Assembly (NCBI GenBank): GCA_963205275.1 | Contig: CAUJIH010000045.1 | Location: 1-64,000, forward strand | DNA from: Verrucomicrobiota bacterium | GTDB lineage: Bacteria > Verrucomicrobiota > Verrucomicrobiia > Verrucomicrobiales > DEV007 | Length of the DNA stretch: 64,000 nt | Reading direction: 5' to 3' | Part shown: positions 26,916 through 34,393 of the stretch, in pieces | Numbering within the stretch: the stretch's first letter is position 1 | Layout: every line of letters begins with the position of its first letter | Notes under the pieces: generated by a model | The model's database searches: none | The model's input: the letters and a program-made list of their open reading frames with translations, nothing else | Told to the model about the DNA's origin: nothing | Position numbers and translations under genes: made by a program

Positions 26916-29306
26916 TTGATCAAAGCGCTTCCATCGCTCCTGCTGGCCTTCCTCCTCGCCGCCCCGACCACCCTCTGCGGCCACGACGCGGCGGGCCGCC
27001 TCTCCGGCATGTCCATCGCCGGCTCGGGGTGGACCCATGCCACCGGATACCTCTACGACAGCGCGGGACGCCTCGAGCACGTGGATTTAGGAGACCTGCG
27101 CTCGACCTACTCCTATGTCTCGAACTCGGGCCTTCTCGACACCGTCAGCCAGAAGACCAACGGCGTCACTCTCCACGCCATGCAGCGCAGTTCGGACCAG
27201 CTCGGGCGACTCCAAAGTATCGCCAGTCAAGCGTCGGTGGCTCCTACGATCTCTCACAGCTACGGGTACAACCTCGCTAACCAGCGCACCTCGGCGACGA
27301 GGGAGGACGGACGATCCATCGCCTACGGCTACGATGCCCTCGGGCATCTGAACTCGGCTATCGAGACCCTGTCCGACTCCTCCGTCCGGGCAGGCCGGTC
27401 CTTCGCCTACGGTTACGACGCCCTCGGCAACCGCACGGACGCCGAGTTCGGCGATTCGAACCAGATCGCCTACACCCCGGCCAACGGAGACGCGAGCCAG
27501 TACGCCACCATCGCCCATCCGGGTAAGGTCGTGGTCACCGGCGAGGCCGATCCGGGCGCGAGCGTCAGCGTCGACGGACGCCCCGCCGCCGCCCGGCAGG
27601 GGCGCTACTTCGCTGACGAGATCGCCCTCGACAACACCGCCTCGCCCGTGGCTGCCAGTCTCGACATTGCCGCCACACTGGGCTCCGTCACCGAGACGCG
27701 CTCCGTCGAGGCGTCGGTGCCTTCGGCCCTGTCCTCCCTCGAATACGACGCAGACGGCAATCTCACCTTCGACGGCAGAAACGACTACACCTGGGACGCC
27801 GAGAACCGTCTCGTCGAGATCAGCACCCGATCCGGCCGCGAAACCGTCGGTGCGGTGTTCCCCTCCTTCCACCAGCGGATGGACTACGACGATCTCGGTC
27901 GTCGCACCCGCTCGCGCACCTGGCACAAGATCGGGGGCACGGAGCATCTCGTCCGCGACGACGCTTTCGTCTACGACGGATGGCGGCTCGCTGCGGTCTT
28001 GAGCGGGCATGACGGAGCCCTCCGGCAACGCTTCGCGTGGGGTCTCGACCTCAGCCACACCGTGGGTGGGGCTGGCAACGCCGGAGGACTGCTCGTCTTC
28101 GAGGACACCGTGCTCGGCCAATCGCACTTCCCCCGCTACGACGGCAAGGGCAATGTCGTCGGCCTGATCGCGGCCAAGGGGGCACCTGCGGAAGCTCCAG
28201 TGGGGACGCCGGGGGCCGGGGAAATGTCGGCAACTTACGAATACGATCCCTTCGGCAACGCCCTTGCCGCGACGGGGCATTCTGCCACACGCAATCCCTT
28301 CCGATTCGGCACTGTGCTGCAGGACCCGGTGACGCGGTATTCCTACTATGGATACCGCTTCTACGACCCAGCGCATGGGCGGTGGTTGAGCCGCGATCCA
28401 TTGGCAGAGGCGGGAGGGCTGAATCTGTATGGGTTTGTCGGCAATGATCCGATCAATGCGGTGGATGTGCTGGGGATGGAGCCATTCACTCAATCTGCGG
28501 CCTTCATCAAGACGGAGGCCTACCTTCGGGCAACGAACGATGCCATCCTAGGATGGAACGCCAACCTTTATCTCAGAGTTCTTCCCGGAATCCTCGCAGC
28601 CCCATACGATCTGGGCCAAGCGATCGCTGGAGCGACGGATGTGCTCGGCTACGAGCTGGGGATGGCGGTCGGCAACCCCACCGATTACGTCCAAGGCGTC
28701 CAAGCGGCGGCATTGGCTCAATATCGGGCTTTAGGGTCTGAACTGGAGTGGCAGCGCCAGCTTTGGAGCGATCCCTGCCTTCGCAAGACGCTACTCGACG
28801 GATATTGGGGCGATGTCTGGAGCCTCGATTACGAAAGGATTTCCTATGCATATCAGGAACTTGCGGTTACGACCTCCATTTTCGCGCTTTCTAGACTGGG
28901 GGCCGCAAAGGCACCACTGACACCGAACCCATATGCGGGAGTGCAAGAGGCTTCGGCATATTTGCGGGCTCAAGGTGTCCCAAGAAACGTGAGAAAACAG
29001 GTTCTTGAGTCGTTCGACGTTAGGACAATCGGAGTTCGCCAAGCAGGAGCATCTGAATACGGTCTCCGCTATTTCGACAACGTCGATGCATTTGCCAAAG
29101 GACGCTATCTTTTCGCGACCTTCCCGGCATCACGCGCTTCTCTGGCTTTGGATCCCCAGTGGAACAGAATGACCTATTTCACCCAGTGGCAGATCCGCCC
29201 AGGGGCTATGTTATTTGAAGGAGTAGCTTCGCCGAAGGGAGTTGGATTGCCAGGAGGGCAAATACAAAAATTCGTACCGAACCTTAACGACCTTTTGTCC
29301 CCATGA
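26916..29306 (+). CDS. Secreted RHS/YD-repeat polymorphic toxin 2
   Basis: 796 residues from a TTG start that directly precedes a Sec signal (MIKALPSLLLAFLLAAPTTL). Unlike copy 1 it has an extra N-terminal run of YD repeats (GYLYDSAGRLEHV, YGYDALGHLNS, YGYDALGNRTDAE) up to residue 190. The shared core spans 194-521 and ends NAVDVLGM. The tip (522-796) starts with a linker similar to RHS1 (PYDLGQAIAG, GYELGMAV, SDPCLRKTL). It ends in a domain with YGLRYFDNVDAFAKGRYL, WNRMTYFTQWQIRPG and GLPGGQIQKFVPN. I have seen this type of ending in other RHS proteins but cannot name a reaction; an ADP-ribosyltransferase-like fold is only a guess. Partner gene overlaps by 4 nt. Confidence 0.83.
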   Translation: MIKALPSLLLAFLLAAPTTLCGHDAAGRLSGMSIAGSGWTHATGYLYDSAGRLEHVDLGDLRSTYSYVSNSGLLDTVSQKTNGVTLHAMQRSSDQLGRLQSIASQASVAPTISHSYGYNLANQRTSATREDGRSIAYGYDALGHLNSAIETLSDSSVRAGRSFAYGYDALGNRTDAEFGDSNQIAYTPANGDASQYATIAHPGKVVVTGEADPGASVSVDGRPAAARQGRYFADEIALDNTASPVAASLDIAATLGSVTETRSVEASVPSALSSLEYDADGNLTFDGRNDYTWDAENRLVEISTRSGRETVGAVFPSFHQRMDYDDLGRRTRSRTWHKIGGTEHLVRDDAFVYDGWRLAAVLSGHDGALRQRFAWGLDLSHTVGGAGNAGGLLVFEDTVLGQSHFPRYDGKGNVVGLIAAKGAPAEAPVGTPGAGEMSATYEYDPFGNALAATGHSATRNPFRFGTVLQDPVTRYSYYGYRFYDPAHGRWLSRDPLAEAGGLNLYGFVGNDPINAVDVLGMEPFTQSAAFIKTEAYLRATNDAILGWNANLYLRVLPGILAAPYDLGQAIAGATDVLGYELGMAVGNPTDYVQGVQAAALAQYRALGSELEWQRQLWSDPCLRKTLLDGYWGDVWSLDYERISYAYQELAVTTSIFALSRLGAAKAPLTPNPYAGVQEASAYLRAQGVPRNVRKQVLESFDVRTIGVRQAGASEYGLRYFDNVDAFAKGRYLFATFPASRASLALDPQWNRMTYFTQWQIRPGAMLFEGVASPKGVGLPGGQIQKFVPNLNDLLSP
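27495..28478 (+). repeat. RHS core repeat, copy 2
   Basis: Gap-free match to 24263-25246. Sequence before it (YD repeats) and after it (toxin tip) differs from copy 1, so the core is the homologous block through which tips could be exchanged. Confidence 0.9.
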
Positions 29307-29587
29307 CCCCGAAACAACAAGCAGTCTTAAAGCGAGCTAATGAGGCAATAGATGGCATCGCCGCGGAATTATCGAAGGCGGATAGTGAACTCGTTGCAAA
29401 TCGGTCGACACTAGAAGCCTTTCGCGTGCAGTTGGTGAAAATTTCTGAGGAAATTGAAAGTGGTAATATGCCACCAATAAACGGGCGGAGAAGTGGCATG
29501 GGGCACGTCATCGTGGATAGCTGGCCGATGGGGTATCCGCTTGGGGAAAAAATAATTACCGCAGAGCAGGCCTATCTAGGCTTCTGA
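29303..29587 (+). CDS. Candidate immunity protein of RHS toxin 2
   Basis: 94 residues. ATG 29303 overlaps the RHS2 stop as ATGA, a translational-coupling arrangement. The first 55 residues are helical and charged (coiled-coil-like, LSKADSELVANRSTLEAF); the end reads GMGHVIVDSWPMGYPLGE. Similar small proteins with a GMGxxIxDSWP-type ending occur next to RHS tips in other genomes as far as I recall, but I cannot name a family. Position, size, lack of signal and coupling support an immunity role; mechanism unknown. Confidence 0.7.
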   Translation: MTPKQQAVLKRANEAIDGIAAELSKADSELVANRSTLEAFRVQLVKISEEIESGNMPPINGRRSGMGHVIVDSWPMGYPLGEKIITAEQAYLGF

Positions 29588-29635
29588 GCTGGCTGCGCAA
29601 TTTCAACTACGATTCCTACGAAAATGATCTGAGCT

Positions 29636-30103
29636 ATGACGAGACTGTTTTTGTTGCTGCTGACACTGCTTTTTTCGCTGGGCGGTTCGGCAATAGGGAT
29701 GAACAGCCGTTTTGGCCATTCCTTCCTTGCCGAAAAGGCACCACCGCGAGTATTGTTAGACAGTAATGTCACTACTGGACTCAAAGCGGATGCAACATTG
29801 GGTGGAAGGATTTTGCCGGGAGAAGTGCCTGTAAAATCATACGTGACGATTCCGGAAATGAGGAATGCGGTCACTCATGGGAATCTTCGAGGTGTTCCGG
29901 GAGCTGCCTACGACCTTCCGACACTCACAACGCAACCGTCACTCAATACCCGAATCAACATTCGGGGGATGTTGCCAGATCGTCCGGGACGGTTCGGGGA
30001 CGGAATTATTGGAGGGCAAGCCCTTGAGAACAACATACCGCTCATCACCGATGATAAGGACCTCAAGACAGCCCTTGAAAAATTAGGAGGGACATCCAGA
30101 TGA
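29636..30103 (+). CDS. Signal-peptide PIN-domain protein, stand-alone toxin tip candidate
   Basis: 155 residues. An N-terminal hydrophobic signal (LFLLLLTLLFSLGGSAIG) is joined to a VapC-like PIN domain. The four acidic positions of PIN RNases can be placed: Asp42 in VLLDSNV, Glu74 in TIPEMRN, Asp122 in RFGDGIIGG and Asp139 or Asp140 in LITDDKDL. PIN domains cut RNA. Cytoplasmic VapC has no signal peptide, so a secreted form fits an effector better than a classical toxin-antitoxin pair. No RHS core precedes it. The next gene overlaps it as ATGA. It could be a displaced tip cassette that gained its own export signal. Confidence 0.7.
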   Translation: MTRLFLLLLTLLFSLGGSAIGMNSRFGHSFLAEKAPPRVLLDSNVTTGLKADATLGGRILPGEVPVKSYVTIPEMRNAVTHGNLRGVPGAAYDLPTLTTQPSLNTRINIRGMLPDRPGRFGDGIIGGQALENNIPLITDDKDLKTALEKLGGTSR

Positions 30104-30645
30104 TTGCGATTGAAAACAAAATCGTGGGAGTAGCCCCAACAGAAATTTTGGGGGCTTCCTTGACGGCCATCGCGGAGCGCAACAAACGTGATCGGCCTGC
30201 AAATTTAGTTTTGAAATTTGAAGGTGGAGAAGTCCACGAAGCAAGTTTCACAAAGATTCGGTTTGATGCTGAATCGAATCAATTGATGCCACTACTGGAA
30301 GTTGGCCAATGGGAAAATATCGTGCTGGTGATGGGGTGGAAGAAATGGTTGATTTTTAGTGTCACCCCAGTAACCCAGATTGGCAGTCTTGATCTTCATC
30401 GTTCAGAAAATGAGGATGCTGGATTTTACCGTGTCAACTTCCTCAGTCAAAACGGTTTATTGATCGCGGTGTATGAAAGTGGAGTTGCTGCCATATCAGG
30501 CGCAGGCAAAGTCGTGTGGCATCGGAAAAAGTATTGGGATGATGTACTGTTGCAGGCGAATGATGGGCGACTGATTTTCCTGACAGAGAGTGGACAGAGA
30601 TTTGCTTTTGAATGTAGCAGCGGAGAGGATACGGAAGCCAATTGA
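30100..30645 (+). CDS. Candidate immunity protein of the PIN toxin
   Basis: 181 residues, no signal peptide, not a family I recognise. It appears as an alpha/beta protein with a beta-rich second half (FYRVNFLSQNGLLIAVYESG, GKVVWHRKKYWDDVLLQ). ATG 30100 overlaps the PIN stop (ATGA), and AGGAGG stands at 30084-30090 with a good spacer, one of the few clear ribosome sites in the window. Tight coupling to a toxic nuclease gene makes a neutralising role likely by context only. The last codons are followed by a 250-nt spacer up to the third RHS copy. Confidence 0.65.
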   Translation: MIAIENKIVGVAPTEILGASLTAIAERNKRDRPANLVLKFEGGEVHEASFTKIRFDAESNQLMPLLEVGQWENIVLVMGWKKWLIFSVTPVTQIGSLDLHRSENEDAGFYRVNFLSQNGLLIAVYESGVAAISGAGKVVWHRKKYWDDVLLQANDGRLIFLTESGQRFAFECSSGEDTEAN

Positions 30646-30761
30646 TACTTTCACCTGCACCGCTGGCGCGCGAAGCGACGGCCACCAAGTCCGGGAGCCA
30701 TCGACCGCTTTGACTTCGGCTTCGCCTTGCCCTTCGGACAGTCTGTCTCCCTTTGGTCGGC

Positions 30762-31470
30762 TGTCACTCTGGCTACTGATGGGGGCAGTATGCGGCTTGC
30801 GCCGTTGGAATAAAAGTGCCCCCACAGGCATCGCGCCATCGCCTCTCTCGACAATCATTCTTGACAGTAAGTTTTCCTTAATTACTCTGCGTTTGCCGTG
30901 AATCTGGACATCTCAACGACAATCCGATCCCTCCTTCTTGCAGTGGTGGCCGGGATGACTTGGACTGCGGCGACTGTGCAGGCGTCGTTTCCGACTCCCT
31001 ACACCCCGGCCAGCGAAGACTCCAGCCAGTACGCCACCATCACCCATCCGGGTAAGGTCGTGGTCACCGGCGAGGCCGATCCCGGCGCGAGTGTCAGCGT
31101 CGATGGACGCCCCGCCGCCGCCCGGCAGGGACGCTACTTCGCCGATGAGATCGCCCTCGACAACACCACCTCGCCCGTGGCTGCCGGGATCGACATCGCC
31201 GCCACACTGGGGGCTGCCACCGAGACGCGCTCCGTCGAGGCGTCGGTGCCTTCGGCCCCGTCCTCCCTAGAATACGACGCCGACGGCAACCTCGCCTTCG
31301 ATGGCAGGAACGACTACACCTGGGACGCCGAGAACCGTCTCGTCGAAATCCAGACGAGAACTGGCCACGAAACGATAGGAGCGGTATTCCCCTCCTTCCG
31401 GCAGCGGATGGACTACGCCGATCTCGGTCGCCGCGTCCGCTCGCGCACTTGGCACCAGATCGGAGGCACG
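30762..31470 (+). repeat. RHS upstream region and core repeat, copy 3 (truncated)
   Basis: Gap-free match (offset 6761) to 24001-24709, covering upstream spacer, promoter boxes, signal peptide and the first part of the core. Similarity stops sharply at about 31470. Confidence 0.88.
30862..30889 (+). promoter_or_regulatory. Promoter-like boxes of the truncated RHS copy
   Basis: TTGACA (30862-30867), 16-nt spacer, TACTCT (30884-30889), GTG at 30898. Duplicate of the boxes at 24100-24127, with one change in the -10. Confidence 0.45.
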
Positions 31471-31545
31471 CAGTTTTTAGGGATAGGCTATTTATTTTTA
31501 GGTCGAACCGTTCAAAGCCGAACCAGTCTAGTTCGGCGGCCATAG
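30898..31545 (+). pseudogene. Truncated RHS protein (copy 3)
   Basis: 215 residues. The first 190 or so match RHS1: signal peptide, Ig-like motif, YDADGNLAFDGRNDYTWDAENR. After HQIGGT at about 31470 the frame runs into 24 unrelated residues and stops, so the core is incomplete and no tip remains. A 7-bp stem hairpin GCCGAAC-N7-GTTCGGC lies at 31517-31537 just at the end. Most likely a broken copy left by recombination. It could still serve as a donor for gene conversion of the intact cores. Confidence 0.85.
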
Positions 31546-31606
31546 CCACCTTTCCTTTCAAGGCATTCTTTTTTGGGCGCGCTCCTCGCTCGCGGCTATT
31601 CCGAAA

Positions 31607-31634
31607 TTGACTTCTGTATCCGCCAGGCTACAAT
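31607..31634 (+). promoter_or_regulatory. Candidate promoter of the HigBA-like pair
   Basis: TTGACT (31607-31612), 16-nt spacer, TACAAT (31629-31634). The toxin ATG is at 31641, only six bases after the -10, so transcription would start at or next to the start codon. Confidence 0.5.
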
Positions 31635-31640
31635 ATCGCC

Positions 31641-31947
31641 ATGCTCGAAGTTCGGAAAACGGAGGCGTTCGCCGTGTGGCTGGATGCCCTCTCCGACCTT
31701 CGCGGACGCGCCCGCATCCTTGCGAGGATCGAGCGCCTGCGAGGAGGAAACTTCGGCGACTGGAAGTCCGTCGGGGACGGGATCGGTGAATTGAGAATTG
31801 AGAATCGATATCGGTCCCGGCTACCGGATCTATTATAAGAGAATGGGAACCAAAATCGTTGTTCTGCTGGCAGGCGGCGACAAGAAATCCCAGGATCGGG
31901 ATATCCGGAGGGCGAAAGAAATGGCAAAGCAATTGGAGGATCTTTAA
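31641..31947 (+). pseudogene. higB: RelE/HigB-type toxin (addiction module killer protein), frameshifted by a 7-bp duplication
   Basis: The start MLEVRKTEAFAVWLDAL and the end [28 protein letters not shown] are those of a TIGR02683-type ribosome-dependent mRNA interferase. They lie in two frames. The break is a tandem duplication of TTGAGAA (31791-31797 and 31798-31804); removing one copy restores a 99-residue protein ending at 31947. As it stands, translation stops after 65 residues at about 31838. The stop of the restored frame overlaps the antitoxin ATG. The toxin is therefore off in this sequence, either by decay or reversibly by repeat slippage. Confidence 0.85.
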
Positions 31948-32243
31948 TGAAAACACTAAAAACGACCCGCTTCGACGTCTCCGAGCATCTGCGCACGCCG
32001 GAGGAAATGGCCGCCTACCTCGAAGCCTGTTTTGAGGAGGCGGGGGGCGATGCCGCCTTCATCGCCAAGGCACTCGGTGACATCGCCCGAGCCAAGGGCA
32101 TGAACCAGATCGCCCACGACACCGGTCTCTCCCGCGAGAGCCTCTACAAAGCCCTTTCAGGCGAGCGGGCGCCCAGATTCGACACGATCCTGAAAGTCGT
32201 CCACGCGTTGGGGCTGAAGCTTCATGCGGAGGTGGCCGGGTGA
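31947..32243 (+). CDS. higA: HigA-type antitoxin (addiction module antidote protein)
   Basis: 98 residues with a helix-turn-helix of the XRE/TIGR02684 type: GMNQIAHDTGLSRESLYKALS, followed by FDTILKVVHALGLKL. It binds the toxin and usually represses the operon. ATG 31947 shares one base with the restored toxin stop (TAATG), and GGAGG lies about 7 nt upstream. The antitoxin is intact although its toxin partner is frameshifted, which is the non-lethal way round. Confidence 0.9.
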   Translation: MKTLKTTRFDVSEHLRTPEEMAAYLEACFEEAGGDAAFIAKALGDIARAKGMNQIAHDTGLSRESLYKALSGERAPRFDTILKVVHALGLKLHAEVAG

Positions 32244-32284
32244 GGAAGGGAAAAAGTTGTCGATTGATCCCTTTTAAATCTTTA

Positions 32285-32505
32285 GGATACCTCCGGATAC
32301 CAGCGTGAAGCGCGAGGCAAGTCTTGGACGTCAAGGGACGAAGCGCGAAGGAAGTGGAATAGACTCCACGACCGACAAACGACAAAGCCTTGGCATTCAA
32401 GACGCCGCCTGTCAAAGCCCCGCCTCTTAAAACCTACGACGAAGTCGCAAACGAAACAGTTCTTTTCCCGAGGCGGCGTGCTCGCGCGGGTTTCCGGAGG
32501 TGCCC
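32285..32505. mobile_element. 221-bp MITE-like element with imperfect terminal inverted repeats
   Basis: Left end GGATACCTCCGGATACC (32285-32301); right end GGTTTCCGGAGGTGCCC (32489-32505), which is the inverse complement with 14 of 17 matches. The inside has no convincing gene. A solo left-end-like motif occurs at 1487-1505. No transposase is seen in the window. This fills most of the 357-nt gap between the antitoxin and the hydrolase gene; the rest of the gap shows nothing I recognise. Confidence 0.45.
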
Positions 32506-32600
32506 TGAATTCCATACCTCCAAAATGTTTTGATTATCAGACTCTCTACGGCCTACTTTTCGCCTCTATCACGATTGCGTTCGCTGCTTGAATCTGCGGA

Positions 32601-34178
32601 TTACTTCGCAGCGCCGAAGAATTTGATTATGTAGGCCTCACTGCTCTCGACTGGTGCGCCCGGTGCTCCGGGATAAAATAGCTCGCACTTCACACCGATT
32701 TCTTGGCAATGCTCCTGGAGCTTCACACCAAAGTTCGCTGTGTGAGTGGGATCTTTCTCCTCCTGACCCATTGCAGGCGGAGTTCTGAAGGCCAAGTAAA
32801 CTGGCGGATCATCCGGAGTCACCAGCGCATAAGGCGAATACTCCTGAATCCAAGGCAGTAGAGACTCCCGCTTTGCTAGGAATTCATCGAAGGGAGCTCC
32901 GACGAGACCGAAGGCATGTCCGCCGTAACGACTGTTCGGCGTCCATTCTTTCATCTGAGCCGGATCGAGAGTCGTCTGGGCACCATCCACCGCGGCGAAG
33001 GAAAGCCGAGAGGACTCGCGGGCGATGGGATCGTCACTCTTCGGATCGGCCAGATCATCGTGAAAGGCCAGCCAGAGTGAAGTGCAGGCACCGGCAGAGC
33101 CACCGGACGCTCCAATTCTCGTCTTGTCGATCCCCCACTCCTCCGCCTTGCTTCGGATCATCTGGATCGCACGCGCAGCGTCGGTGAGAGGGGCTTTCAC
33201 CGGAGGCTCGACTCCGTCCTTGATCGCCTCTGCGATAAAGCGGTACTCGACCGATGCGACCGAGATTCCCGCCGCCAACAATTTTGGCAACATCCCGTTC
33301 ACGGCGTTACGATTTCCAGCATTCCACCCTCCGCCGTGGATATAGACGAGCACGGGCGTCGGCTTGTCGGATTCTGCCTTCCAGAAGTGAAACGCCTGTT
33401 TCGGGTGAGGACCGTAGGCGACATCGTAATAGGTCGGATCAGGAATCGGCGGATTGGCAGCGAGGAATTGCGCGGCCTCCTTAGTACCGACTTCTCGAAT
33501 GAAAATATTCCGCCAGCGGATCTCGCCTCCATGAGTCTGGAGCATGATGGGACCTTTCGCAGGAACTGCCGCTTCCTTATCGAAATAGTTCGCCATACGA
33601 GCACCGACCACGACTCGCTTCCCATTCAGCGTCACCCAGACGCGATCTCCGATCATCTTGATCTCGTAGCTGTTCCACTCGCCAAAAGGCTTGTCTGCTT
33701 TCTCGATGGGGTCGCGCCCTAAAGTCTTCACTGGATTATTAAACAGGCCCCCAGAACCGAGATGTGGGCGACGATCTGGCTTTTCCGGATTGAAAACCTG
33801 CGTCTCATCCCATATCTGAACCTGCGGTTCTCCCCGCAGGTAGATGCCGCTGTCAGCACCGGGAACTGTTTTATATTCGATTTTCAGGATAAAATCACCA
33901 AAATCCTTCTCTGTCGTCGCATAGGGACCAGTGCCGGGATTGACCAACTCCCCATTTTCGACGGTCCAATGGCTGGCGAATTCCTCTCGCTGTTTCGCTC
34001 GATCTTCCGCCTTTTTCGCCTCATCCTTGATCCTTTCGGTCAGGTGAGGATTCCATCCATACCATCCCTCTAGATTTTTTCCGTTAAAAATCGCGTGAAA
34101 TCCCTTCGGCGGCGTCGCCTCGTCGGCGACAGCGAACAGGGAAACTGACAGCAAGAGCAAAAGAATGCGGTGTAGCAT
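32601..34178 (-). CDS. Secreted DUF1080 - alpha/beta-hydrolase fusion
   Basis: 525 residues from ATG 34178, the start that exposes the Sec signal MLHRILLLLLSVSLFAVA (the frame continues 53 codons further up with no family likeness). Residues about 25-235 are a DUF1080 jelly roll (GFHAIFNGKNLEGW, DSGIYLRGEPQVQIWD). Residues about 265-525 are an esterase-type alpha/beta hydrolase with the oxyanion motif HGGGW (281-285) and nucleophile Ser361 in GGSAG. The usual C-terminal catalytic His is not obvious; the end reads FYPGAPGAP, so a His elsewhere (for example in DPTHTANFG) may serve. It probably acts on carbohydrate esters outside the cytoplasm. Its 3' end is repeated at 23930-23998. Confidence 0.83.
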   Translation of the reverse strand: MLHRILLLLLSVSLFAVADEATPPKGFHAIFNGKNLEGWYGWNPHLTERIKDEAKKAEDRAKQREEFASHWTVENGELVNPGTGPYATTEKDFGDFILKIEYKTVPGADSGIYLRGEPQVQIWDETQVFNPEKPDRRPHLGSGGLFNNPVKTLGRDPIEKADKPFGEWNSYEIKMIGDRVWVTLNGKRVVVGARMANYFDKEAAVPAKGPIMLQTHGGEIRWRNIFIREVGTKEAAQFLAANPPIPDPTYYDVAYGPHPKQAFHFWKAESDKPTPVLVYIHGGGWNAGNRNAVNGMLPKLLAAGISVASVEYRFIAEAIKDGVEPPVKAPLTDAARAIQMIRSKAEEWGIDKTRIGASGGSAGACTSLWLAFHDDLADPKSDDPIARESSRLSFAAVDGAQTTLDPAQMKEWTPNSRYGGHAFGLVGAPFDEFLAKRESLLPWIQEYSPYALVTPDDPPVYLAFRTPPAMGQEEKDPTHTANFGVKLQEHCQEIGVKCELFYPGAPGAPVESSEAYIIKFFGAAK

Positions 34179-34393
34179 GACGGTGATAATAACGAATCCT
34201 TCGCCTTCGTCGAGTCGAAGAAATAACGGAGTCGCGCCAGATGGTCGATTCGAGAATCCCTTACTCACGAGATTTTCTCTCGCCTGAATACTTGCGGACA
34301 TCTCATTTTCATCCACGTTGATAGACATTCGCTCCATTCACTCCGGCTCCGGATTGAAGCGGCGCATCGTCGTGACACAGAATCTCTTCTGCT

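Noticed and set aside
27087-28493. A 468-codon open frame on the minus strand across the RHS2 core (and a 279-codon one across RHS1)
   Set aside because: It mirrors the high-GC plus-strand RHS frame, has no domain-like sequence, and the plus-strand frame is clearly coding (YD repeats, DPVTRYSYYGYRFYDPAHG).
29590-29700. Possible RHS-core remnant before the PIN gene (frame reading FNYDSYENDLSYDE)
   Set aside because: Too short and not matching the local RHS cores; probably chance.
34179-34337. 53-codon extension of the DUF1080-hydrolase
   Set aside because: It would precede a typical Sec signal, and the sequence has no family likeness.
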